Position numbers and translations under genes: made by a program
The notes under the pieces: model-generated
Told to the model about the DNA's origin: nothing
The model's database searches: none
Seen by the model: the letters and a program-made list of their open reading frames with translations, nothing else
Shown here: piece by piece, positions 1 through 5,377 of the stretch
Position numbering within the stretch: position 1 is the first letter of the stretch
How the letters are laid out: each line of letters opens with the position of its first letter
Source: Candidatus Methanogasteraceae archaeon UBA261
GTDB taxonomy: Archaea; Halobacteriota; Methanosarcinia; Methanosarcinales; Methanogasteraceae
NCBI GenBank assembly: GCA_002506015.1
Contig: DAWR01000205.1
Coordinates: 3,222 to 11,969, forward strand
Length of the DNA: 8,748 nt
Reading direction: 5' to 3'

Positions 1-248
1 GTTGCGATCGTTCGCAGATCGACGGCCATGGGCTGCTGAAGCGCAATCAGCCGCAGACATGCCTTCTCGATATCACATGCAAGATCGTCCACCTCCCGAT
101 CCCTCTCGATTGCGGACTGCGCCAGTGCCATGTCCTGGTTCTTAAGCGAGATGACCGCATCACGGATGATTGCATCAACCATCTCGCCAAGCTTTATGAT
201 ATTGCTTTTTAGTTTCTCCAGTTCATGTTCATACCGATTCCTAACCAT
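1..248 (-). CDS. phoU: PhoU family phosphate-signalling regulator, N-terminal part (cut by window edge)
   Basis: The minus-strand frame is open from an ATG at 248 down to position 1, giving 82 codons of a longer protein. PhoU proteins are helical-bundle regulators that restrain phosphate uptake by the Pst ABC transporter. The visible part is an amphipathic helical hairpin (start MVRNRYEHELEKLKSNI). Near residues 65-80 it has the segment LRLIALQQPMAVDLRTIA, close to the family hallmark ALQQPxAxDLR, and this is the main evidence. The C-terminal repeat lies outside the window. No clear Shine-Dalgarno precedes the ATG. A TATA-like TTAATAA (plus-strand 274-280) is centred about 29 bases upstream, which suggests a leaderless transcript. 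It is transcribed divergently from the surface protein at 352. Whether pst genes lie next to it cannot be seen. Confidence 0.9.
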   Translation of the reverse strand, partial: MVRNRYEHELEKLKSNIIKLGEMVDAIIRDAVISLKNQDMALAQSAIERDREVDDLACDIEKACLRLIALQQPMAVDLRTIA

Positions 249-351
249 TGTAATCTGCTATATCGGTTATCTCTTATTAATCCCGTAGTTTCAGGTTTTC
301 GCATCCACATTCATAAAATCTTTAATTGTGGTAACGCCAATGTAAATCTGC
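249..351. promoter_or_regulatory. Divergent promoter region between phoU and the NEW3-domain protein
   Basis: This 103-base AT-rich spacer separates two divergent start codons. On the minus strand, TTAATAA (274-280 on plus) is centred about 29 bases before the phoU ATG. On the plus strand, TTTAAT (321-326, preceded by an A-rich stretch) is centred about 28 bases before the ATG at 352. Both distances place an archaeal transcription start at or within a few bases of the ATG. Neither gene has a convincing Shine-Dalgarno. Assignment is by eye. Confidence 0.5.
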
Positions 352-984
352 ATGGGGTCAATTGTTTACGCAGTGCAGTTGCGCGTGCTACTTACGCTAC
401 TCGTGCTACCTGCACTGCTCGCGCATCCGGGGGCATCGGCAATCGAGGATAGCTCGATCTACGATGACTATCTGAAGATTGCGGATATACAGCCTGCGGA
501 AGTGGACGTGTATCAAGGGTCAAACAGAACGTTCTCTGCAACGGTTGCAAATTATGGGAATCTGTGCTACGACGCCAGCATCACATTTCGCAATCTGCCC
601 CAGGGGATTACGATGTATCCTGTGGAGCCGGAGACTGAGACAATCGATGTCAAAGAGACTGTCAAGTACGTAATAACAATTCACGCAAGCAAGACTGCAC
701 CGGTTGGGACATACCTAATCGAGATTGCTGATAACAGCGCAAAGGATCCGAGCACATGGCAGACCATGACGCTAACAATCCAAGAACCGCTTCCGCCACC
801 CACACCGGCACCAACTAAGCAGATCACGCCGGTTGCCGCGGGCATTCCGACCAGACCGGCGGAGGCAGCGGGGCAGGAGGATAGAACCGACAGAGGTCAA
901 AGTATCAGCATCCTCATCTGGATAGTGGCGGTTCTGGGTGCGTTTCTCGGGATTTTTGCATTTCTGCGACACAAGAGAGTCTGA
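352..984 (+). CDS. Secreted, membrane-anchored protein with NEW3/Ig-like domain
   Basis: This is a 210-residue protein of unknown specific function, probably anchored on the outer face of the cell membrane. Residues 1-30 form a signal peptide with a hydrophobic core (VLLTLLVLPALLA) and a likely cleavage after ASA. Residues about 42-142 form one beta-sandwich domain. It resembles the NEW3/CARDB-type Ig-like modules of archaeal surface proteins, with a VANYGN strand, an LPQGITMYP turn and an APVGTYLIEIA strand. A Pro/Thr/Ala-rich linker follows (about 145-180). A single C-terminal membrane helix (about 185-204) ends in the basic tail RHKRV. There is no PGF-type sorting motif, so anchoring is likely by the helix itself. 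The ATG at 352 gives a complete signal peptide and sits 28 bases after a TATA-like element. The gene is followed by the rpl10e promoter and is probably monocistronic. Confidence 0.75.
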   Translation: MGSIVYAVQLRVLLTLLVLPALLAHPGASAIEDSSIYDDYLKIADIQPAEVDVYQGSNRTFSATVANYGNLCYDASITFRNLPQGITMYPVEPETETIDVKETVKYVITIHASKTAPVGTYLIEIADNSAKDPSTWQTMTLTIQEPLPPPTPAPTKQITPVAAGIPTRPAEAAGQEDRTDRGQSISILIWIVAVLGAFLGIFAFLRHKRV

Positions 985-1011
985 TGGCGCGGCTTCCGGC
1001 ACACCCCAACC

Positions 1012-1050
1012 TTTATAATTACAAAATTGTGATGTACAAAGAAAAAGGAG
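1012..1050 (+). promoter_or_regulatory. Promoter and ribosome binding site of the rpl10e operon
   Basis: A strong archaeal TATA box, TTTATAAT, lies at 1012-1019. Transcription should start about 25 bases further on, near 1038-1042. A good Shine-Dalgarno, AAGGAG (1045-1050), stands 10 bases before the ATG at 1061. This leadered architecture contrasts with the apparently leaderless promoters elsewhere in the window and fits a highly expressed ribosomal protein operon. Confidence 0.7.
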
Positions 1051-1060
1051 CACATTATAG

Positions 1061-1576
1061 ATGGTAACCAAACCGGCAAAGATGTATCGTAAACTGGAGC
1101 GACCATACACCCGCCGCGAGTATATGGGCGGTGTCCCTGGCAGCCACATCGTGAGTTTTGACATGGGCAACTTAACCGAGGATTTTCCAGTATCCGTATC
1201 GCTGATTGCAAAGGAACAGTGCCAGATACGGCACAACGCGCTCGAAGCTGCGCGAATCACCGCGAACCGATACCTGCTCAAGGATGTCGGACGTGCCAAT
1301 TTCCATCTGAAACTGCGTGTGCACCCGCATCATGTGCTCCGCGAGAACAAGCTTGCAACCGGTGCCGGTGCTGACCGTGTATCCAGCGGGATGCGGCATG
1401 CGTTCGGAAAACTGGTTGGAACCGCGGCAAGGGTACATTCCGGACAGCGAATCTTCACGGTGTCCGTGCACCCATCGCAATTTCCGCATGCAAAAGAGGC
1501 ACTGAGACGCATTGGCTACAAGCTGCCCACGCCGATCTCAATTGTGGTAGATACAGGGCAGGAACTGGTTCAATGA
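1061..1576 (+). CDS. rpl10e: Large-subunit ribosomal protein L10e (uL16)
   Basis: This 171-residue protein is the archaeal/eukaryotic counterpart of bacterial L16. It binds 23S rRNA near the peptidyl-transferase centre and tRNA elbow and is needed for subunit joining. The whole length matches the family. It shows the N-terminal KPAKMYRKLERPYTRREYM, a central HNALEAARITANRYL, the LRVHPHHVLRENK segment, the GADRVSSGMRHAFGK loop next to the catalytic centre, and the C-terminal VHPSQFPHAKEALRR. Length is normal for archaea. The start is fixed by the Shine-Dalgarno AAGGAG and by homology at the first residues. The stop overlaps the aIF2-beta start (ATGA at 1573-1576), so the two genes are translationally coupled. 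Confidence 0.97.
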   Translation: MVTKPAKMYRKLERPYTRREYMGGVPGSHIVSFDMGNLTEDFPVSVSLIAKEQCQIRHNALEAARITANRYLLKDVGRANFHLKLRVHPHHVLRENKLATGAGADRVSSGMRHAFGKLVGTAARVHSGQRIFTVSVHPSQFPHAKEALRRIGYKLPTPISIVVDTGQELVQ

Positions 1577-2199
1577 TCGATTATGAAAGAAGTCTGAATC
1601 GAGCATTCGAACATATGCCAGAGTATTTGACAACGGATGTGCGTTTTTCCATTCCGGAACCGCATATATTCATCGAAGGTAAAACCACTGTTTTAAAGAA
1701 TTTTCTGGAGATTGCCGACGTAGTCAACCGGGATCCGACGCATCTGCTGAAATACATGCTGAAAGAACTGGGCACTGCCGGCAAGCTCGACGGGAATCGC
1801 GTGATCTTTCAGGGGAAGTTCACCGCAGAGACGATTCAGTCCCAGATCACTGCTTACGCCGACGAGTTCGTGATATGCTCGGAGTGTGGGCGTCCGGACA
1901 CCGAACTGGTACGAAGCGACCGTGTATTGATGCTAAAATGCGCAGCATGCGGTGCACACCGACCGATCCGGAAGCGCAGGGTCCGTCCGGTCGCAGCAAA
2001 GGATGCGATAGAGGAAGGCGGCGAATACGACGTGAGGATCACCGGAGTCGGAAGAAAAGGCGATGGTTTCACCCAGATCGACAAATACACCATATACGTT
2101 CCGAGGACTGTTAAAGGCGAAATTGTTACCATAAAGGTCAACAGTATCTCGGGAACACTCGCATTCGCCGAGATACTCGAACGAAAAGCGACGGAATAG
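1573..2199 (+). CDS. eif2b: Translation initiation factor aIF2 subunit beta with C-terminal TRAM domain
   Basis: This 208-residue protein is the beta subunit of the heterotrimeric factor that brings initiator Met-tRNA to the small ribosomal subunit with GTP. The N-terminal helix (about 1-20) fits the part that contacts the gamma subunit. The central alpha-beta domain (about 22-95) contains KNFLEIADVVNRDPTHLLKY and LDGNRVIFQGKF, both typical of eIF2B/eIF5 folds. A C4 zinc ribbon follows with Cys102, Cys105, Cys123 and Cys126 (CSEC and CAAC). Residues about 145-205 form a TRAM domain, an RNA-binding beta-barrel (EYDVRITGVGRKGDG, YTIYVPRTVKGE, FAEIL). Most archaeal aIF2-beta proteins stop after the zinc ribbon. 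The extension is familiar to me from Methanosarcina-type factors. The gene starts inside the rpl10e stop codon and is co-transcribed with it. Confidence 0.96.
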   Translation: MIDYERSLNRAFEHMPEYLTTDVRFSIPEPHIFIEGKTTVLKNFLEIADVVNRDPTHLLKYMLKELGTAGKLDGNRVIFQGKFTAETIQSQITAYADEFVICSECGRPDTELVRSDRVLMLKCAACGAHRPIRKRRVRPVAAKDAIEEGGEYDVRITGVGRKGDGFTQIDKYTIYVPRTVKGEIVTIKVNSISGTLAFAEILERKATE

Positions 2200-2243
2200 T
2201 GTTTAGGGAAATGGCATAAAATATTGGGAGATGAGGTGCGACA

Positions 2244-2588
2244 ATGAGCGTGGATGAAGACGACGTGTTCTTTGAGAACAGGCGCAAGGTTCTGTTTGTT
2301 ACAAACGTGCTTATCGATAACGATGCGTACGTTGATTATATGCGATCAAAGGGATTGAACGGTGTTCAGGTGCTTGATCTCCTCGAACTATTCGGAAACG
2401 CCTTTGGACCGTTCGATGAGGCAGAGATCAAGCGGACGATCGGACAACTCGTTCATGAGGGGCTTCTCGTCTCGATAGGGGGTGGAATCGTGATGAACCC
2501 CAACCCGCCGACCTCAGTGAATTCGGCAGGGATCAAGATTGAGATCGAGACGATCGGGTATGAAGAGGTAGACGTCGAAGCGGATTGA
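2244..2588 (+). CDS. Acidic 114-residue protein of unknown function, possible winged-helix fold
   Basis: I do not recognise this family. The protein is acidic (N-terminal SVDEDD, C-terminal EEVDVEAD) and has no signal peptide or membrane segment, so it is probably cytoplasmic. The central part (about residues 38-85) reads as a helix (LNGVQVLDLLELF), a second helix after GPFDEAEIKRTI, then GQLVHEGLLVSIGGGIVMNP. That is the usual helix-turn-helix-hairpin of a winged helix, although no DNA-binding residues stand out. It lies 44 bases after aIF2-beta on the same strand, so it is likely the third gene of the translation operon. A Shine-Dalgarno GAGGTG (2233-2238) precedes the ATG by 5 bases and supports the start. 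An AT-rich stretch at 2216-2225 could act as an internal promoter, but this is weak. Confidence 0.8.
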   Translation: MSVDEDDVFFENRRKVLFVTNVLIDNDAYVDYMRSKGLNGVQVLDLLELFGNAFGPFDEAEIKRTIGQLVHEGLLVSIGGGIVMNPNPPTSVNSAGIKIEIETIGYEEVDVEAD

Positions 2589-2616
2589 TGCCGCTTTTGG
2601 GTGAGTGCAAGAGAAA

Positions 2617-2627
2617 GTTTAATCTTA
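2617..2627 (+). promoter_or_regulatory. TATA-like promoter of gatB
   Basis: The element GTTTAATCTTA, preceded by the purine-rich GAGAAA (a plausible BRE), is centred about 28 bases before the ATG at 2650. Transcription would start at or next to the ATG, and no Shine-Dalgarno is present, so a leaderless gatB mRNA is likely. The spacing also argues against the in-frame TTG at 2629, which would lie upstream of the transcription start. Confidence 0.5.
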
Positions 2628-2649
2628 TTTGCGCATAGATTCATCGAAA

Positions 2650-4080
2650 ATGTCTGCTGAAACAGAAGATGGTGTGATAATCGGGCTTGAAGTCCATGTT
2701 CAACTGAACAAATTGCATTCGAAGTTATTCTGCTCATGCGGTCTTGATTACCACAACGCACCTCCGAACACCCACACGTGCCCGGTATGCCTCGGTCTAC
2801 CCGGGTCGCTTCCTGTGCTGAACAAATCCGCGGTGAAGAGTGCAATAAAAGTGGCTCTTGCTCTGAATTGCAAAATTGCACCACACACACAGTTTTATCG
2901 CAAAAATTACTATTATCCGGATCTCCCCAAGGGATTTCAGGTCACGCAGTACGATTATCCCATATCGGTCAATGGATATCTCGAAATCGAAAGTGATCAG
3001 GGAAGCAGGCATATCAGGATTAACCGGGTTCACATGGAGGAGGACCCGGGGCGGCTGGTGCACGAGGGCACGATCGATCGATCAAAGTTCACACTGGTCG
3101 ATTACAACCGTGCTGGCGTGCCGTTGCTCGAGATAGTGACAGAACCGGACATGCGCAGCCCGAAAGAGGCGAGAAGATTCCTGAACAAACTCAGAAATCT
3201 GCTCGAATATCTTGATATCTTTGACAGTGACCTGGATGGTGCGATCCGTGTGGATGCAAACATTTCGCTCGCAGGTGGTGTGCGCGCCGAGGTCAAGAAT
3301 ATATCATCATACAAGGGCGCGGAACGCGCGCTCTCGTTTGAGATTGTGCGCCAGAGAAACGTGCTGCGCCGCGGCGGCGTTGTTGTGCAGGAGACCAGGC
3401 ATTTCGATGAGTTGCGCGGCGTCACGGTCTCGATGAGGACGAAGGAGACCGAGCACGATTATCGATATTTCCCAGAACCGGATCTGGTTCCTATGCAGGT
3501 TGCAGACTGGGCGCCGGAGATTAAGAAGAACCTACCGGAGCTGCCCGATGCCCAGAAAACTCGGTTCTTGGAGGAGTATGGCATAACAGAGAACCACGCA
3601 CAATCGTTGACGCTCGACCCGATGCTTGCACGCTTCTTCGAGGACGTTGCGCGTGAGATCGATCCGAAGATCAGCGCGTCGTGGATCGTGGACGTTCTCA
3701 CAGGGGAACTCAATTATCGTGATCTTGAAATCGGTGCATTTAGCGCAGAGAATATGATTGAGATTATCAAGCTGTTTATAGATGGCACGATAACGGAGAG
3801 GGGCGCAATCACGATCATCCGGACAATTCTCGACGGCGGCGGAACACCAGCAGAGATCGTGGCTGAAAAGGAACTTGCAAAAGTCAAAACAGATGTCGTC
3901 ACATCCGCGGTTCTTGAGGTTATAGAGGAGTGTGCCGACGCGGTCTCTGATTATCGTGGTGGTGAGGGGAAGGCGCTGAATTACCTCGTCGGGCAGGTTA
4001 TGAAGAAGACCCAAGGGCGCGCCGATCCGCCGAAGGTGCGAACGCAACTGCTCGAGGAACTGGCATCTGAAGATCAGTGA
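2650..4080 (+). CDS. gatB: Asp-tRNA(Asn)/Glu-tRNA(Gln) amidotransferase subunit B
   Basis: This 476-residue subunit of GatCAB binds mischarged tRNA, activates the Asp or Glu side chain with ATP and transamidates it with ammonia channelled from GatA. It thereby makes Asn-tRNA(Asn), and possibly Gln-tRNA(Gln). The kinase-like cradle domain is complete. It includes GLEVHVQLN (12-20), YYYPDLPKGFQ, VHMEEDPGRL, DYNRAGVPLLEIVTEPD, RVDANIS, EVKNISSYKGAERA and RYFPEPDLVP. Cys28, Cys30, Cys44 and Cys47 (CSC and CPVC) could bind a metal. The C-terminal part (about 330-476) is the helical and YqeY-like tRNA-binding region. Length is normal. I chose the ATG at 2650 over an in-frame TTG at 2629 because of the TATA spacing and the match to family starts. 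gatA and gatC are not in the window, so they must lie elsewhere. The stop is 8 bases from the convergent gene at 4089. Confidence 0.97.
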   Translation: MSAETEDGVIIGLEVHVQLNKLHSKLFCSCGLDYHNAPPNTHTCPVCLGLPGSLPVLNKSAVKSAIKVALALNCKIAPHTQFYRKNYYYPDLPKGFQVTQYDYPISVNGYLEIESDQGSRHIRINRVHMEEDPGRLVHEGTIDRSKFTLVDYNRAGVPLLEIVTEPDMRSPKEARRFLNKLRNLLEYLDIFDSDLDGAIRVDANISLAGGVRAEVKNISSYKGAERALSFEIVRQRNVLRRGGVVVQETRHFDELRGVTVSMRTKETEHDYRYFPEPDLVPMQVADWAPEIKKNLPELPDAQKTRFLEEYGITENHAQSLTLDPMLARFFEDVAREIDPKISASWIVDVLTGELNYRDLEIGAFSAENMIEIIKLFIDGTITERGAITIIRTILDGGGTPAEIVAEKELAKVKTDVVTSAVLEVIEECADAVSDYRGGEGKALNYLVGQVMKKTQGRADPPKVRTQLLEELASEDQ

Positions 4081-4088
4081 TTAACCGA

Positions 4089-4610
4089 TCAGCGGTTCCG
4101 GATTATGAGATGAGCAAGTAACATCACTGCAATCAGCATAGCACAACCAAATCCGGGCAGTCCGGTACTACTCATATCCTTAGCGGCATCGGTGGGCTCA
4201 GTCGCTTGCGGTTCAGCAATCGTCGGGTCTGCAATCTCACGCACCTCAACTACGGCTTCCGCGCTCGGATAGCCTTCCTTATGCGCGAGCACGAACAATT
4301 TGTCAGTGGCACCGGGCGTAAATCTCGCAATCCCGCGTTCATCGGTTTTCTGCTGGAAGTTATCATGCTGCGTTGAGAAGAAGACGATCGCACCGGAAAC
4401 CGCCCCCTCTCGGGACGTTACGAGAACCTCAAACGTCTGATTGACCACTGCAACACCCGGCACATCGAGCAACAACACATTTTGATCGGATCCGGATTCC
4501 TCGATTCCTGACTGCGCAAGCGCTGGCATCGCCATTGCCATAACCAGGACCATAACTGTGACCATAACTATGCTCGTACCCAGAAACAACCCAAACTCCA
4601 TTGGCTTCAT
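4089..4610 (-). CDS. Secreted surface protein with Ig/carboxypeptidase-regulatory-like domain and PGF-CTERM-like signal
   Basis: This 173-residue protein appears to be exported and anchored to the cell surface; no specific function is recognised. The signal peptide (about 1-33) has a Met/Val-rich core and a likely ALAQ cleavage site. One beta-sandwich domain follows (about 45-125). It resembles the carboxypeptidase-regulatory/Ig-like modules of archaeal surface proteins, with VNQTFEVLVTSREGAVSGA, TDERGIARFTP and VLAHKEGYPSAEAVVEV. A Pro/Thr-rich linker leads to SSTGLPGFG, then a hydrophobic helix, then RNR. The Pro-Gly-Phe, helix, basic-tail arrangement is that of PGF-CTERM proteins processed by archaeosortase A. 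ATG 4610 is preferred to an in-frame TTG at 4616, because it leaves a usual 25-26 bases to the TATA element. The gene faces gatB tail to tail and is divergent from tRNA-Ser. Confidence 0.75.
   Translation of the reverse strand: MKPMEFGLFLGTSIVMVTVMVLVMAMAMPALAQSGIEESGSDQNVLLLDVPGVAVVNQTFEVLVTSREGAVSGAIVFFSTQHDNFQQKTDERGIARFTPGATDKLFVLAHKEGYPSAEAVVEVREIADPTIAEPQATEPTDAAKDMSSTGLPGFGCAMLIAVMLLAHLIIRNR
4538..4573. repeat. Three 12-base imperfect tandem repeats inside a signal peptide
   Basis: Three consecutive 12-base units, each beginning CCATAAC on the plus strand, lie at 4538-4549, 4550-4561 and 4562-4573. On the coding (minus) strand they encode the Met/Val-rich stretch of the signal peptide hydrophobic core. 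A whole number of codons per unit means gain or loss would lengthen or shorten the core by four residues without a frameshift. Confidence 0.6.
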
Positions 4611-4628
4611 ATTCAACTAAAGTCGCTA

Positions 4629-4641
4629 CAATAATATATGC
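4629..4641. promoter_or_regulatory. Shared, nearly symmetric TATA element for tRNA-Ser and the PGF-CTERM-like protein
   Basis: The only AT-rich block between the two divergent genes is CAATAATATATGC. Its core is TATA-like on both strands (ATAATATAT, and ATATATTAT in reverse). It is centred about 31 bases before the mature 5' end of the tRNA and about 25-26 bases before the ATG at 4610. Both distances suit archaeal TBP/TFB promoters, so one element may serve both directions. Confidence 0.5.
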
Positions 4642-4665
4642 CTTGCGTCAATACAGTTGTATACT

Positions 4666-4750
4666 GCCGAGGTGGCAGAGCGGACTAACGCGGCAGGCTC
4701 GAGACCTGTTGTTCCTTTGGAACACTTGGGTTCGAATCCCAACCTCGGCG
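4666..4750 (+). tRNA. tRNA-Ser, anticodon CGA
   Basis: A complete 85-base class II tRNA can be folded by hand. The acceptor stem GCCGAGG/CCTCGGC is fully paired and followed by discriminator G, as expected for serine and not for leucine. The anticodon stem has GCAGG and CCTGT on either side of the loop CTCGAGA, giving anticodon CGA, which reads UCG. The long variable arm is a six-pair hairpin TGTTCC-TTT-GGAACA. The T stem TTGGG/CCCAA encloses TTCGAAT, with C56 at 4733. The 3' CCA is not encoded. There is no intron. trm56 follows 22 bases after the 3' end, so a joint precursor is likely. Confidence 0.97.
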
Positions 4751-4772
4751 TAACCCATAATACAGGTTCACC

Positions 4773-5291
4773 ATGAAATTCGTTGTGCTGCGAATCGGAC
4801 ACCGCCCGATGCGAGACAAGCGTATAACCACACATGTGGGGTTGACAGCGCGTGCGCTCGGCGCAGACGGCATGCTCCTTGCAGCGGATGACCCCAAGAT
4901 CAAGGAGAGTATCGACGATGTGACAAGCGCGTGGGGCGGGGCTTTTTTTGTTGAGATCGGTGTTGACTGGAGAGAAGCGATCAGGAGATGGAAGGGGGAA
5001 GGCGGCATGGTCGTGCATCTCAGCATGTATGGCTTGAATCTGCCCGATGCGACAGGAGAGGTTGCGGGGCGCGATCTCATGATCATCGTCGGTGCTGAAA
5101 AAGTCCCGCCAGGCATCTACGATCTCGCCGATCTGAACATTGCCATAGGAAATCAACCCCACTCAGAGGTGGCTGCGCTGGCACTCTTTCTTGACCACCT
5201 GCAGGACGGTGAGGAGCTGCGCGGGACGTTTGCCGGAGCTAAACGCGAGATCGTTCCGAAGAGAAATGGGAAACGGGTTATTGAACTATAG
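4773..5291 (+). CDS. trm56: tRNA (cytidine(56)-2'-O)-methyltransferase aTrm56
   Basis: This 172-residue SPOUT-class enzyme uses S-adenosylmethionine to methylate the 2'-hydroxyl of C56 in the T-loop of archaeal tRNAs, which stabilises the D-loop/T-loop contact. The sequence matches the family end to end. It shows VLRIGHRPMRDKRITTHVGL (about 5-24), TARALGADGM, AWGGAFFVE, VVHLSMYGLNLPD, IIVGAEKVPPGIYDLAD and the C-terminal NIAIGNQPHSEVAALALFLD, which forms the trefoil-knot cofactor site. The start is supported by homology; a weak AGGT (4764-4767) is the only Shine-Dalgarno-like sequence. No promoter is visible in the 22 bases after tRNA-Ser, so the mRNA is probably released from the tRNA precursor by 3'-end cleavage. 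An AT-rich, differently composed operon begins downstream. Confidence 0.95.
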   Translation: MKFVVLRIGHRPMRDKRITTHVGLTARALGADGMLLAADDPKIKESIDDVTSAWGGAFFVEIGVDWREAIRRWKGEGGMVVHLSMYGLNLPDATGEVAGRDLMIIVGAEKVPPGIYDLADLNIAIGNQPHSEVAALALFLDHLQDGEELRGTFAGAKREIVPKRNGKRVIEL

Positions 5292-5325
5292 GGATGGTCG
5301 CAAAAATTCGATCGTGCCGATAGTA

Positions 5326-5372
5326 AAAAGATATATAACCGAACATTAGTGAAATGGATTCGTTAGAGAGGT
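5326..5372 (+). promoter_or_regulatory. Promoter and ribosome binding site of the ATPase-PIN unit
   Basis: A TATA box, AGATATATAA (about 5330-5338), preceded by a run of A residues that could be a BRE, predicts a transcription start near 5358. GAGAGG (5366-5371) is a good Shine-Dalgarno 6 bases before the ATG at 5378. The upstream in-frame ATG at 5354 would lie at or before the transcription start and has no ribosome binding site, so 5378 is preferred. Confidence 0.55.
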
Positions 5373-5377
5373 TGCAA

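Noticed and set aside
772..1299. Minus-strand frame of 175 codons across the rpl10e promoter
   Set aside because: It overlaps two plus-strand genes and the rpl10e TATA box and Shine-Dalgarno. Its Arg/Ser/Cys-rich translation resembles no protein.
2629..2649. TTG start adding 7 residues to GatB
   Set aside because: It overlaps the TATA-like element and would lie upstream of the expected transcription start. The ATG at 2650 fits the family.
4666..4750. tRNA-Leu reading of the class II tRNA
   Set aside because: The seven-base anticodon loop places CGA at positions 34-36 and the discriminator is G, both of which fit serine. Leucine tRNAs carry A at that position.
4626..5162. Long minus-strand open frames covering the tRNA and trm56
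   Set aside because: They run antisense to a recognised tRNA and to trm56, which match known families over their whole lengths.
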